From: an uncultured bacterium
GTDB taxonomy: Bacteria > Cyanobacteriota > Vampirovibrionia > Gastranaerophilales > Gastranaerophilaceae
Direction of reading: 5' to 3'
DNA: 43,638 nt
NCBI GenBank assembly: GCA_900547585.1
Contig: URHD01000006.1
Coordinates: 1-43,638, forward strand
Every line of letters starts with the position of its first letter. Within the stretch, counting starts at the first letter, position 1. The notes under the pieces were generated by a model. That model saw nothing but the letters and a program-made list of their open reading frames with translations. It did no database searches and was not told where the DNA came from. Position numbers and translations under genes: made by a program. Shown here piece by piece: positions 24,401-32,090 of the stretch.

Positions 24401-25387
24401 TTGTACACACGCAGCGAAATTATAGACATTTTAAAAGACGATACGCAAAACGAACAACTTTTTAAACTCGCTGATGAAACCAGAAAAAAATATTGCGGCG
24501 ATGAGGTTCATTTGCGCGGATTGATAGAATTTTCTAATATTTGCAGGTGTTCTTGTAAATATTGCGGACTTCGCTGCGAAAACAAAGAGCTTTCCAGATA
24601 CAGAATTGAGCCTGATGATATAATTTCATGTGCTGAAAAAGCAGTGGCTTCAGGATATAAAACTATTGTGCTGCAATCCGGCGAGGACGCTTATTTTACC
24701 CGGGATATTATGTGCAAAATCATCACCGGCATAAAAAACTTGGATGCAGCGCTGACTTTGAGCATTGGAGAGCGCAGCTATGAGGAATACAGTGCTTTCA
24801 AAGACGCAGGAGCAGACAGATTCCTTTTGAGGATTGAAACAACGGATAAAAAACTCTACGAAGCAATGCACCCGCACATGGATTTTGAAAACAGGAAAAA
24901 GTGCCTCTACAATTTGAAAAAACTCGGCTACGAAACGGGCACGGGCTGTCTTGTGGGGCTTGAGGGGCAGACAGTTGAGTCGCTCGCAGATGACATCCTT
25001 TTTTTTAAGGAGCTCAATGCAGATATGATAGGGGTTGGGCCATTTATTCCGCATCCGCAAACACCGCTAAAAAATTCAAACCCCGGCAGTTTTATGCTTG
25101 CTTTAAAGGTAATGGCATTGACCAGAATTTTACTCAAAAATATAAATATTCCGGCAACAACTGCAATGGAAACCTTAAACCCGAACGGCAGAATAATTGC
25201 ACTGCAAAGCGGCGCAAATGTCATTATGCCCAATGTAACAAATCCGGAATACAGCCTAAAATACGAAATTTATCCTGAAAAAATCGGCGCAAACGGTGAT
25301 TTAAAGCAAAACAGAAGCCGGATAGAAAGAAAAATCGCGGCAATCGGGCGCACTGTTTCAAAAAATTACGGATTCAGAAGCAATTGA
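24401..25387 (+). CDS. hydE: [FeFe]-hydrogenase maturase HydE-like radical SAM enzyme
   Basis: 328 residues. Radical-SAM cluster motif CxxxCxxC at C48, C52 and C55 (NICRCSCKYCGLR), followed by the HydE-type RYRIEPDDII. The barrel has VLQSGEDAYF, LSIGERSYEEY, RFLLRIETTD, GTGCLVGLEGQT and MIGVGPFIPHPQTP, all typical of HydE, which helps build the dithiolate-bridged di-iron centre of [FeFe] hydrogenase. The related PylB and BioB families are less likely. HydF, HydG and a hydrogenase are not in the window. The start is TTG at 24401; the nearby ATG at 24370 is out of frame and a stop lies at 24380. It overlaps the convergent esterase by 22 bases and is divergent from nadA. Confidence 0.88.
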   Translation: MYTRSEIIDILKDDTQNEQLFKLADETRKKYCGDEVHLRGLIEFSNICRCSCKYCGLRCENKELSRYRIEPDDIISCAEKAVASGYKTIVLQSGEDAYFTRDIMCKIITGIKNLDAALTLSIGERSYEEYSAFKDAGADRFLLRIETTDKKLYEAMHPHMDFENRKKCLYNLKKLGYETGTGCLVGLEGQTVESLADDILFFKELNADMIGVGPFIPHPQTPLKNSNPGSFMLALKVMALTRILLKNINIPATTAMETLNPNGRIIALQSGANVIMPNVTNPEYSLKYEIYPEKIGANGDLKQNRSRIERKIAAIGRTVSKNYGFRSN

Positions 25388-25977
25388 GCAAAAGCCTCCG
25401 CAATTTTCCTGTGTTCTTCAGCCTCGTAATGAAGCCCGTCAATGTCCGAGGTCTTTACGATTTTATTCAAATCAAGGAAAATACAGCCCTTTTCTTTGGC
25501 GCATTTTTCATAAATTTCGGGTAATTTTAGTGATTTTTCGATTGATTCACTGTCAAACATTGCCGCAAAAAAGCTTTTTAGGATATTTTTTCTGATAATC
25601 GGGGGCGACGCGAGGATAATTTTTGCAGAATGCGATTTTGATTTCACAAGTTCAATAAGAGCCCCAATTCCCGTCGAAAAATCCGATAAATTCCTGCCGT
25701 ACTGAAACTGCAGGTCGTTTACCCCTATAGAAAGAATTACGAAGTCCAAATCAGGAGTTAAAAGCTCCGGCAGTATTTTTATGCCGGTAAAAAGCTTGCC
25801 GTCAGGGTTTTCCACAAAACAGGTTCTGTTATTGCAGCCCTCCTCAATAACATTAAACCCGGCGCCCAGAAGTTTTTGCAAAACTCCCGTCCAGCGGACA
25901 TCTTTGCCGTATCTGCCGCCCGAAGACGGGATAAAACCGTAGGTATTGCTGTCACCGAAGCACAGAACTTTTTTCAT
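25366..25977 (-). CDS. SGNH/GDSL-family hydrolase
   Basis: 203 residues. Block I is CFGDSNTYG with the nucleophile serine near residue 10, block II has the NNRTC segment, block III is SIGVNDLQ, and block V is DGLHYE with the catalytic Asp-His pair. The GDSNTYG form and the early W at VRWTGVLQ resemble acyl-esterases and arylesterases of this superfamily. There is no signal peptide, so a cytoplasmic esterase or lysophospholipase/thioesterase-like role is likely; the substrate is unknown. The start overlaps the ispE stop by four bases (ATGA), making it the third gene of rsmA-ispE-SGNH. Confidence 0.85.
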   Translation of the reverse strand: MKKVLCFGDSNTYGFIPSSGGRYGKDVRWTGVLQKLLGAGFNVIEEGCNNRTCFVENPDGKLFTGIKILPELLTPDLDFVILSIGVNDLQFQYGRNLSDFSTGIGALIELVKSKSHSAKIILASPPIIRKNILKSFFAAMFDSESIEKSLKLPEIYEKCAKEKGCIFLDLNKIVKTSDIDGLHYEAEEHRKIAEAFAQLLLNP

Positions 25978-26819
25978 ATTGCCTTTACGCCCTCTGTTGT
26001 GGTTTTCAGCCCCTCAATAACGAGCATATTCTCAAATTTTTGATTTACTTTCTCCTCAAGCACGAAAAATGTAGGGCCGGAACCTGACATCATTGCGTTC
26101 GGAAGTGCAGTTTTAATTTCGCGAAGCTCTCTGTAGTCATCAATAACGGCATTTTCAAGGCTATTATAGAGCAATTTGCCGTCAAATCGTTCGTTTATGA
26201 GCAATTCAGCCATTTTTTTCGTATTATCCGGCACGGATTTATCTTTTAAGTTTGCAAATTTTGTATATGCTTCTTTTGCGCTTATACCAAAGCTCATGGG
26301 CTTTATCAACGAAATATTCAGTACTGGAGTGGGCAATTTTTCAGTGTTTTCGCCCCTGCCCGAACAAATAGCAGTGCCTCCGTTTAAACAAAAATTCAAA
26401 TCCGAACCCAAAGAAGCACAAAGTTCTTCAATTTCGTTCTTATTCAACGGTTTTCCGAACAGTTCATTCAATGCAAAGAAAGTTCCTGCGCCGTCCGTGC
26501 TTCCGCCGGCAAGTCCTGCCTCAACTGGAATATTTTTTTCAATAAAAATAGAAATTTTTACATTATTTATGCCCGTTCTTTCGAAAAACGCTTTAGCAGC
26601 CTTAAAAACAAGGTTTTTTTCGTCATAAGGGATTTTATCCGAGTTCCCGTCGAGCAAAATTTCTATTCCCGCGCCAGATTCTGCATTTACAGTTAAAAAA
26701 TCATAGAGGCTTATTGTCTGCATAATGCTTTTTATGTTGTGGAAGCCGTCTTTGCGCTTGTTTAGTACTTCGAGCGTAAGATTTATTTTGGCAGGGCATT
26801 GAACTTTAATCTGCTTCAT
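25974..26819 (-). CDS. ispE: 4-diphosphocytidyl-2-C-methyl-D-erythritol kinase
   Basis: GHMP kinase of the non-mevalonate isoprenoid pathway; phosphorylates CDP-methylerythritol. 281 residues. Motif 1 is AKINLTLEVLNKRKDGFHNIKS (split across 10-31), the ATP loop PVEAGLAGGSTDGAG is at 98-112, and motif 3 is MMSGSGPTFF near the C-terminus. It overlaps the upstream rsmA end by 14 bases and the downstream esterase by four, so it is the middle gene of a coupled operon. The rsmA-ispE pairing is common in bacteria and supports both calls. Confidence 0.96.
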   Translation of the reverse strand: MKQIKVQCPAKINLTLEVLNKRKDGFHNIKSIMQTISLYDFLTVNAESGAGIEILLDGNSDKIPYDEKNLVFKAAKAFFERTGINNVKISIFIEKNIPVEAGLAGGSTDGAGTFFALNELFGKPLNKNEIEELCASLGSDLNFCLNGGTAICSGRGENTEKLPTPVLNISLIKPMSFGISAKEAYTKFANLKDKSVPDNTKKMAELLINERFDGKLLYNSLENAVIDDYRELREIKTALPNAMMSGSGPTFFVLEEKVNQKFENMLVIEGLKTTTEGVKAI

Positions 26820-27645
26820 ATTTTTTTAATTCCTTTGACAATTCTGCAAGCTTAAACACGTTCAACTGCTCACCCCTTGTGTTTTCGGCAATATTAAGAG
26901 ATTCGAGCGCTTTTACAATCTGTTCTTTCAAAAAACCGCCGTTAAGCAGCGAATTTTTAATATTTTTTCTGCGCGTGCCAAAACAGGCTTTTGCGGTTCG
27001 CCTGAAATATGAATAATCGTCGAGTTTTATGAGCGGTTCTTTGCGGATTTTGAGTTTTACCAGTGCAGAATCCACTTTCGGTGCCGGATAAAATGAACGG
27101 GCCTTTACTTTTTGCATTATTTCAACGTCCGCATAAAATTGTGCAAGAATTGAAAGCAGCCCGTACTGTTTTGAGGGCGAATTCTCGTCCGCCACGAGTC
27201 TTTGAGCCACTTCGTACTGAACCATTAGGATGATTTCGGAGATTCGGGCGCGGTTTTCGTTGCACAAATCGTCAATTTCGCCCAGAAGATGCACCAGAAT
27301 CGGGCTTGTTATGTAATAAGGGATATTCGCAACGATTTTAAATGCTGTATCCTCAACATTTTTAAGTTCTGTTTTCAAAATATCCTGATGAATGATTTTG
27401 AGGCGGTCAGAATCGATTTTTTGCAGCTCTTTTATTGCGTCTTCATCAATTTCAACCGCATAAACCTTTTTAGCCTTCTCAACAAGCCGCTCGGTAACGA
27501 ACCCCGCGCCGGCTCCGATTTCAAGAACCGTGTCATCTGCATTTACTTCGTTCAAAATGGTGTCAATTGCGCTTTCATCAATCAAAAAATTTTGTCCGAG
27601 GCGTTTTTTTGTTCTAAATTGTTTTGCTCTTAAAAATAGGTTCAT
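26806..27645 (-). CDS. rsmA: 16S rRNA dimethyladenosine transferase
   Basis: KsgA/RsmA dimethylates the two adjacent adenosines of helix 45 in 16S rRNA late in small-subunit assembly. About 279 residues from the ATG at 27645. The SAM-binding motifs are RLGQNFLIDESAI, VLEIGAGAGFVTERL and KIVANIPYYITSPIL (the NIPY catalytic motif); the C-terminal helical domain has FYPAPKVDSALVKL and CFGTRRKNIKNSL. A TTG five codons further upstream is in frame, but MNLFLRAKQF is the better start. It is divergent from the gene at 27681 with only 35 bases between, so their promoters must overlap. Confidence 0.95.
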   Translation of the reverse strand: MNLFLRAKQFRTKKRLGQNFLIDESAIDTILNEVNADDTVLEIGAGAGFVTERLVEKAKKVYAVEIDEDAIKELQKIDSDRLKIIHQDILKTELKNVEDTAFKIVANIPYYITSPILVHLLGEIDDLCNENRARISEIILMVQYEVAQRLVADENSPSKQYGLLSILAQFYADVEIMQKVKARSFYPAPKVDSALVKLKIRKEPLIKLDDYSYFRRTAKACFGTRRKNIKNSLLNGGFLKEQIVKALESLNIAENTRGEQLNVFKLAELSKELKKYEAD

Positions 27646-27680
27646 ATATAATTTATACAATAAAAAGGATTCAAATTAAA

Positions 27681-28571
27681 ATGATTATAAGACCCGAAGA
27701 TTTTGCAATTCACGAGCCTGATGACGAATTATTGAAAATAATCAACGATAAGGAGTTCAATGACAGGGTTTTGTATGAAAAAGAGTCGGATTTTCACACA
27801 ATAAAAGTCGTTGAAAACGAAATCGGGCGTTTTTTGCATTTTAAAGACACTTATCAGGCTGGTTTTATTGACACGCCGGCATACAAAGGGAATCTGCCTT
27901 ACATAAATTATTTTACCCTCCCTTATCTCATAAACAGCGCGGTTAAATCGATTTTGCTCATCGGTTTTGGCACGGGCAGGCTTGTTAACGACTTTGAAAC
28001 GCTTTTTGACGGGCTGAAAAGTGTTGATGTCGTTGATATTGAAGAAAATATATTTGAAATTGCGCAAAATTACTTCGGCTACAAAAAGACGGAAAAAGTT
28101 AATTTTATTTTGCAAGACGGTCTTGTTTATCTTCGTACGTGCAAGAAAAAATACGACCTGATTGTCGTCGATGTGGCATCTGACGAGGGAATCGACGATA
28201 GGTTTTTGAGCAGTGAATATTTTGCTTCCATAAAAAGCTGCCTTTCTAAAAAGGGGATATTTGTTTCAAACCTTTGCGCAAGTCCTGATTTTGAGCACCA
28301 GGAAAACATGCTTTTCAAACAAATTGTCAAAATTTATAAAGAAAACTTTAAGAAAAACCTGATTTTTAAGGGAAATACCTCGGATTTTATATATTATAAG
28401 GCTTTTTTCGGGCTTGATAAACGGGTTATTGACGTAACAAACGTTATTCTAATCTCCTCTGATTCAGATATTGAGATTAAGAAAATAGAAGATTATGATA
28501 AAGAAAAATATGAAAAAATCGGAGTTTGCCCGCAGGTGCTCATCAACGATTTGTACAGGATGGAAGAATGA
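27681..28571 (+). CDS. Spermidine-synthase-like methyltransferase-fold protein
   Basis: 296 residues from the ATG at 27681, which has AAAAGGA upstream. The N-terminal beta domain (FHTIKVVENEIGRFLHFKD) and the Rossmann core of the SpeE family are present: ILLIGFGTGRLVNDF (glycine loop), VDVVDIEENIFEIAQNYF (acid that binds the adenosyl ribose) and YDLIVVDVASDEG, where SpeE has its substrate aspartate. True SpeE usually has GGGDG in the loop; here it is GFGTG, so aminopropyl transfer is uncertain. Its stop overlaps the start of the DUF2142 membrane protein (ATGA), suggesting a joint function. Confidence 0.72.
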   Translation: MIIRPEDFAIHEPDDELLKIINDKEFNDRVLYEKESDFHTIKVVENEIGRFLHFKDTYQAGFIDTPAYKGNLPYINYFTLPYLINSAVKSILLIGFGTGRLVNDFETLFDGLKSVDVVDIEENIFEIAQNYFGYKKTEKVNFILQDGLVYLRTCKKKYDLIVVDVASDEGIDDRFLSSEYFASIKSCLSKKGIFVSNLCASPDFEHQENMLFKQIVKIYKENFKKNLIFKGNTSDFIYYKAFFGLDKRVIDVTNVILISSDSDIEIKKIEDYDKEKYEKIGVCPQVLINDLYRMEE

Positions 28572-29962
28572 ACGGCATAAAAGATAAATTTTTGAAACCA
28601 GAAATCGCATTTGTGTTTTGCGCACTCATTTTTGGGCTGCTTTTAATAGTTTTAACACCGCCGATGCAATCGGCTGACGAACAATATCATTTTTCAAGAG
28701 CGTATTCAATCGCTCATGGAGAAATAAAAGCCCAAAAGCTCGGAAATCTGATGGGCGACTACCTTCCAACTGCATTTAGAGATTTCGGAAACAGTTATTT
28801 CAGGCTATATTCAGACAAAAACGCCAGAACGAGCTTTTCAGAAATCAAAAAGTCTGCAAAAATCAAAATAAACAGCAGCGAAAAATTTTTCTGTCACCAA
28901 TCTTACATGGCCCTTTACTCGCCTGCCGCCTATCTGCCTCAATCTATTGGAATTGCAGCAGCCGGATTGTTCACGGGGTCGGTTTACCTGCTTTTAATCT
29001 CGGCTAAGCTGTTTTTGCTCCTATTTTATACTTCAGTCGGTTATTTTACCTTAAAATCTATGCCATTTTTGAAATGGACAGCTTTTTTGCTGCTTTTGAT
29101 GCCAATGTCGCTTTCAATGGGCGCTTCGGTTTCTGCTGATGGCGTGCTGATAGCGGTTTGCGCACTTTATTTTGCAAAAATACTTCAATATTCCTATGAA
29201 AAAGCGCCTCTCAACAAAAAACGCTTTTTCTTTTTGATGTTTCTTGCACTCTTTATCGCGCTTGTTAAGCAGAGTTTTCTGATTACACTTTTTGCATTTT
29301 TTATCCCTAAAGAAAAGTTCTGCAATATATTTGAATCAAAAAAACTCAAATCGCCGGTTTTAACGATGATTTTAATGCTTTTTCCGGCGTTTATTGCGTC
29401 AGTTTTGTGGTCAAAACTTATTCTGGGGATTTATATACCTGTTCACGGCGCAAATCCTCAACTTCAAACCGCTTTTATCCTCAAACACCCGTTTGAGTAC
29501 CTCCATTCATTTATACTGACTTTCGGAATGTATTTTAAGCTTATTCTTTTCAGCACTGTGGGCATTCTGGGGTGGCTGGATATCATTTTCAGGCCTTATG
29601 TTTACTGGACATATATCATCGTGATTCTTTTGAATGTTATTTTCACTCCACAAGCTTGCGAAAAGCAGGTTTCAACACTTTTTCAAAAAATCTGGCTCAT
29701 CGGGCTGTTTCTGTTGAATATTTTTGTAATAAGCACAATTATTTATGTAACCTGGGTTACTCCTTATGATACGGGAATCTGGAGCGGGCTTCAGGGACGC
29801 TATTTTATCCCTGTGCTGCTACCATTTTTCACATTTTTGTTTTTGCTTTACAACAAATATTTCAATCCCGTTAAAGCTGCGTGGATAATCCCGATTAATG
29901 CGATTTTGCTTGTAATAACTTATTTTAATGCTGCAATCTCGCTGTTTTTAAGGTTTTTCTAG
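28568..29962 (+). CDS. DUF2142-family polytopic membrane protein
   Basis: 464 residues with about ten membrane spans. The extracytoplasmic loop after the first span carries PPMQSADEQYHFSRAY, the hallmark DE-containing motif of DUF2142, a group that resembles GT-C glycosyltransferases using lipid-linked sugars. A cell-surface polysaccharide role is therefore plausible but unproven. The start ATG at 28568 overlaps the stop of the SpeE-like gene by four bases; an in-frame start further upstream would run through that gene and is unlikely. Its stop overlaps the convergent rnpA end by four bases. Confidence 0.82.
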   Translation: MNGIKDKFLKPEIAFVFCALIFGLLLIVLTPPMQSADEQYHFSRAYSIAHGEIKAQKLGNLMGDYLPTAFRDFGNSYFRLYSDKNARTSFSEIKKSAKIKINSSEKFFCHQSYMALYSPAAYLPQSIGIAAAGLFTGSVYLLLISAKLFLLLFYTSVGYFTLKSMPFLKWTAFLLLLMPMSLSMGASVSADGVLIAVCALYFAKILQYSYEKAPLNKKRFFFLMFLALFIALVKQSFLITLFAFFIPKEKFCNIFESKKLKSPVLTMILMLFPAFIASVLWSKLILGIYIPVHGANPQLQTAFILKHPFEYLHSFILTFGMYFKLILFSTVGILGWLDIIFRPYVYWTYIIVILLNVIFTPQACEKQVSTLFQKIWLIGLFLLNIFVISTIIYVTWVTPYDTGIWSGLQGRYFIPVLLPFFTFLFLLYNKYFNPVKAAWIIPINAILLVITYFNAAISLFLRFF

Positions 29963-30318
29963 TCAAAATTTTTCAATTTTGTACAAATATGTTCGACCGC
30001 GCTAAAAACTGTATTAAAATCAGCCGTGAGCGCCGCGTCTTTGGGCAGGAAGATAAGAGAAAGATGTTTCTGAGGGAATTTATCCTCTTTTAATAAAAGG
30101 CGGCAGGATTCGCGAATGAGGCGTTTTATTTTGTTCCTTTTTACGGCACGTTTGTGAAATTTTTTGCTCACAACAAACCCTATTTTTGTCTGCTGCAGGT
30201 CATTGGTCTTTTTTTTGCCGCAATAAACAGTCAAAAGTCTGTTCGCAACGACTTTTCTTTGTTTGTATGTCGCATCAAAAGCCTTTTTGTTCTTCAATCT
30301 GAAACGTTTTGGAAGCAT
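29959..30318 (-). CDS. rnpA: Ribonuclease P protein component
   Basis: 119 residues; the protein partner of RNase P RNA, which matures tRNA 5' ends. Begins MLPKRFRLKNKKAFDATYKQ, and the RNA-binding signature is KKFHKRAVKRNKIKRLIRE (about 51-69), the normal RNR motif. It follows rpmH after 60 bases that contain a hairpin (30336-30353). In most bacteria yidD and yidC come next; here the next gene is the convergent DUF2142 membrane protein, so the usual cluster is interrupted. Confidence 0.95.
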   Translation of the reverse strand: MLPKRFRLKNKKAFDATYKQRKVVANRLLTVYCGKKKTNDLQQTKIGFVVSKKFHKRAVKRNKIKRLIRESCRLLLKEDKFPQKHLSLIFLPKDAALTADFNTVFSAVEHICTKLKNFD

Positions 30319-30335
30319 AACCCCTCATAAAACAA

Positions 30336-30353
30336 CAGACCCGTAAGGGCCTG
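30336..30353 (-). terminator. Hairpin between rpmH and rnpA, possible attenuator
   Basis: On the minus strand CAGGCCC-TTAC-GGGTCTG forms a 7-bp stem (one G-T pair) followed by TTGTTTTATG, a weak T-rich run. It sits between the rpmH stop and the rnpA start. It may cut transcription partly, giving more L34 than RnpA, which the cell needs, or be a processing site. Confidence 0.5.
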
Positions 30354-30378
30354 CTGGAAACTTAAACTTAACAATAAA

Positions 30379-30531
30379 CTACGCTCTTTTCTTCGCAGTG
30401 ATAGCAAGTCTGTGTCTGCCTTTAGCTCTGCGCCTGTTTATTGTTTTAACACCGGCTGAAGTAGCCATTCTGGCTCTGAAACCGCTGACTTTTTGTCTTT
30501 TTCTTTTTGTTCCTTCTAATGTGCGTCTCAT
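30379..30531 (-). CDS. rpmH: 50S ribosomal protein L34
   Basis: 50 residues, very basic: MRRTLEGTKRKRQKVSGFRA at the N-terminus and RRRAKGRHRLAITAKKRA at the end, with the family's GFRARM segment. The ATG at 30531 has an ideal ribosome site (AAGGAG). Upstream in-frame codons up to 30642 are not part of the protein; the promoter lies within them. Confidence 0.97.
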   Translation of the reverse strand: MRRTLEGTKRKRQKVSGFRARMATSAGVKTINRRRAKGRHRLAITAKKRA

Positions 30532-30568
30532 TTTATTGCTCCTTGAATAAATTTCATTGCGTTGTATT

Positions 30569-30597
30569 ATGATAAATAAGAAATGACGCAAAGTCAA
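30569..30597 (-). promoter_or_regulatory. rpmH: rpmH promoter
   Basis: TTGACT (30597-30592) and TATCAT (30574-30569) on the minus strand with a 17-base spacer, a strong sigma70-type promoter expected for a ribosomal protein gene. Transcription would start about 30 bases before the L34 ATG. The -35 box is about 27 bases from the divergent proC start. Confidence 0.75.
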
Positions 30598-30623
30598 TGA
30601 TGGATTAATAAAGGTGTTACAAA

Positions 30624-31430
30624 ATGAAAAAAGAAATCGCATTTATTGGCGCTGGAAAAATGGCGAGCGCAGTTATTAAAGGGCTTTTAAGCTCACAAAG
30701 CTTTGATAAAAACTCAATAAGAGCCGCAGAAGTCAACGAAGAAACAGCAAAAAAAGCACAAAATGACCTCGGCATTTCTGTTTTTAAAGACGCAAAAGAG
30801 GCAATAAAGGGTGCAGACACTATTCTCGTCGCAACAAAGCCTTTTGTTGTTGAAGAAATTTTAGAGAGCTTAAAATCTGAAATCACTGAAAAACAGCTTA
30901 TTGTTTCGATTGCTGCGGGGATAACTTTTGAAAAAATTGAACGAATCCTAGGTGCAAACCAGCGCATTGTTCGTGTAATGCCCAACACACCAGCACTTCT
31001 CGAGGCAGGAATGAGCGCTGTTTGCAAGAATTCGGCGGCGCATCTTGAAGATTTGGAGAAAATTGTTGATATTTTCTCCAAAATCGGTAAGGCAATAGTC
31101 TGTGAAGAAAAGGATATCGACGCAGTTACCGGTGTTTCGGGCTCGGGGCCTGCTTTTTACTACTATATAATTGAACAAATAGCCCGTGCAGGCGAAAAAT
31201 TAGGGCTAGACTACAAAACAGCGCTGGAACTTTCAGCCCAAACCGCTCTCGGAGCAGCTAAAATGGTTCTTGAAACCGGACATACACCGGAGGAGCTGAT
31301 TAGAATGGTTACAACACCGGGTGGAACAACGGCAGAAGGCAATAAAGTGCTAGCAGAAAGCAATATTTCCGAAATACTTTTTGAAACAGTCCGAAAAACA
31401 GCAGAAAAATCAGCACAAATGAGCAAATAA
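30624..31430 (+). CDS. proC: Pyrroline-5-carboxylate reductase
   Basis: Last step of proline synthesis: reduces pyrroline-5-carboxylate with NAD(P)H. 268 residues. The N-terminal Rossmann motif IAFIGAGKMASAVIKGLL is at about 5-22; VRVMPNTPALLEAGMSA and VTGVSGSGPAF are typical; the C-terminal dimer domain contains MVTTPGGTTAEG, the family signature. AAAGGTG precedes the ATG. It ends at a strong terminator shared with the convergent secG. Confidence 0.97.
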   Translation: MKKEIAFIGAGKMASAVIKGLLSSQSFDKNSIRAAEVNEETAKKAQNDLGISVFKDAKEAIKGADTILVATKPFVVEEILESLKSEITEKQLIVSIAAGITFEKIERILGANQRIVRVMPNTPALLEAGMSAVCKNSAAHLEDLEKIVDIFSKIGKAIVCEEKDIDAVTGVSGSGPAFYYYIIEQIARAGEKLGLDYKTALELSAQTALGAAKMVLETGHTPEELIRMVTTPGGTTAEGNKVLAESNISEILFETVRKTAEKSAQMSK

Positions 31431-31433
31431 CCT

Positions 31434-31459
31434 AAAAAGCCGCACAAAGCGGCTTTTTT
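31434..31459. terminator. Bidirectional rho-independent terminator (proC / secG)
   Basis: AAGCCGC (31437-31443), loop ACAAA, GCGGCTT (31449-31455), flanked by an A-run on the left and a T-run on the right. It therefore works for proC on the plus strand and for the DUF167-secG transcript on the minus strand. Confidence 0.9.
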
Positions 31460-31486
31460 AATGCAACAAAATTCAAAAATTTTAAA

Positions 31487-31711
31487 TTAACCGATAATTT
31501 TGAATCCGGTTAAGAAAGTTGTAATAAAGAAAACAATCGCAACCCACATTGTGAGCTTATTCAAGCCTGATTCAGCATTTTTCTGTGATGAAAAAGCCTG
31601 CGCCATACCGCCGATAGAAGCGATTCCGTCACCTTTGGGCGAGTGGATTAAAACTAACACAATCAGCAAAAGTGCTGAAATAATCTGGATTGTCCATAAA
31701 AATATAAGCAT
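31487..31711 (-). CDS. secG: Preprotein translocase subunit SecG
   Basis: 74 residues with two membrane spans (about 3-22 and 53-72) joined by a Gly/Ser-rich loop with the SecG pattern LIHSPKGDGIASIGG. SecG sits beside SecYE in the inner membrane and aids SecA-driven export. The ATG at 31711 is preceded by AAAGGA. The gene follows a DUF167 gene after 21 bases on the same strand and ends before the shared terminator. Confidence 0.93.
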   Translation of the reverse strand: MLIFLWTIQIISALLLIVLVLIHSPKGDGIASIGGMAQAFSSQKNAESGLNKLTMWVAIVFFITTFLTGFKIIG

Positions 31712-31732
31712 TTTTCGTCCTTTTCAATGAAT

Positions 31733-32038
31733 TTAATAACTTAAACCAATAGTATCACAAAAATTTTTAAATTGTTCAATAGTACATCCGTCGATATAGA
31801 GCGTTTTTATTTTTGAGGTTCCGCCTGACACGAGTTCTATAGAGGTTTTCGGGATTTTTAGCAGTTTTGAAAAGTATTTTACAAGCTCTACATTTGCTTT
31901 ATTTTCAACAGCAGGTGCTTTGATTTTTACTTTCAAAGCATTCTCCATAACCCCGCAAATCTCGTTTTTTGAGGAATTTGGGACTGCTTTTATATTTAAA
32001 AGTATTCCGTTGCCTTTTTCTTTGAAAAAAATACACAT
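31733..32038 (-). CDS. DUF167 (YggU-family) protein
   Basis: 101 residues. Shows the family core LNIKAVPNSSKNEICG, LKVKIKAPAVENKANVELVKYFSKLL and IELVSGGTSKIKTLYIDG. YggU-type proteins are small alpha/beta proteins of unknown function, often next to membrane or cell-division genes. It is the first gene before secG and divergent from rel, with 52 bases between the two starts. Confidence 0.9.
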   Translation of the reverse strand: MCIFFKEKGNGILLNIKAVPNSSKNEICGVMENALKVKIKAPAVENKANVELVKYFSKLLKIPKTSIELVSGGTSKIKTLYIDGCTIEQFKNFCDTIGLSY

Positions 32039-32048
32039 TTTAGCTGAC

Positions 32049-32077
32049 TTGTAACCCTTTCTATAAAAGTGTACAAT
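32049..32077 (+). promoter_or_regulatory. rel: rel promoter giving a very short leader
   Basis: TTGTAA (32049-32054), a spacer of exactly 17 bases, and TACAAT (32072-32077). The expected start of transcription, about 32083-32085, is only 6 to 8 bases from the ATG at 32091, and no Shine-Dalgarno sequence lies before that ATG. Confidence 0.65.
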
Positions 32078-32090
32078 AACATTACAAATT

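Noticed and set aside
30532..30642. Extension of L34 upstream of 30531
   Set aside because: L34 is about 50 residues; the region contains the rpmH promoter and the start of divergent proC.
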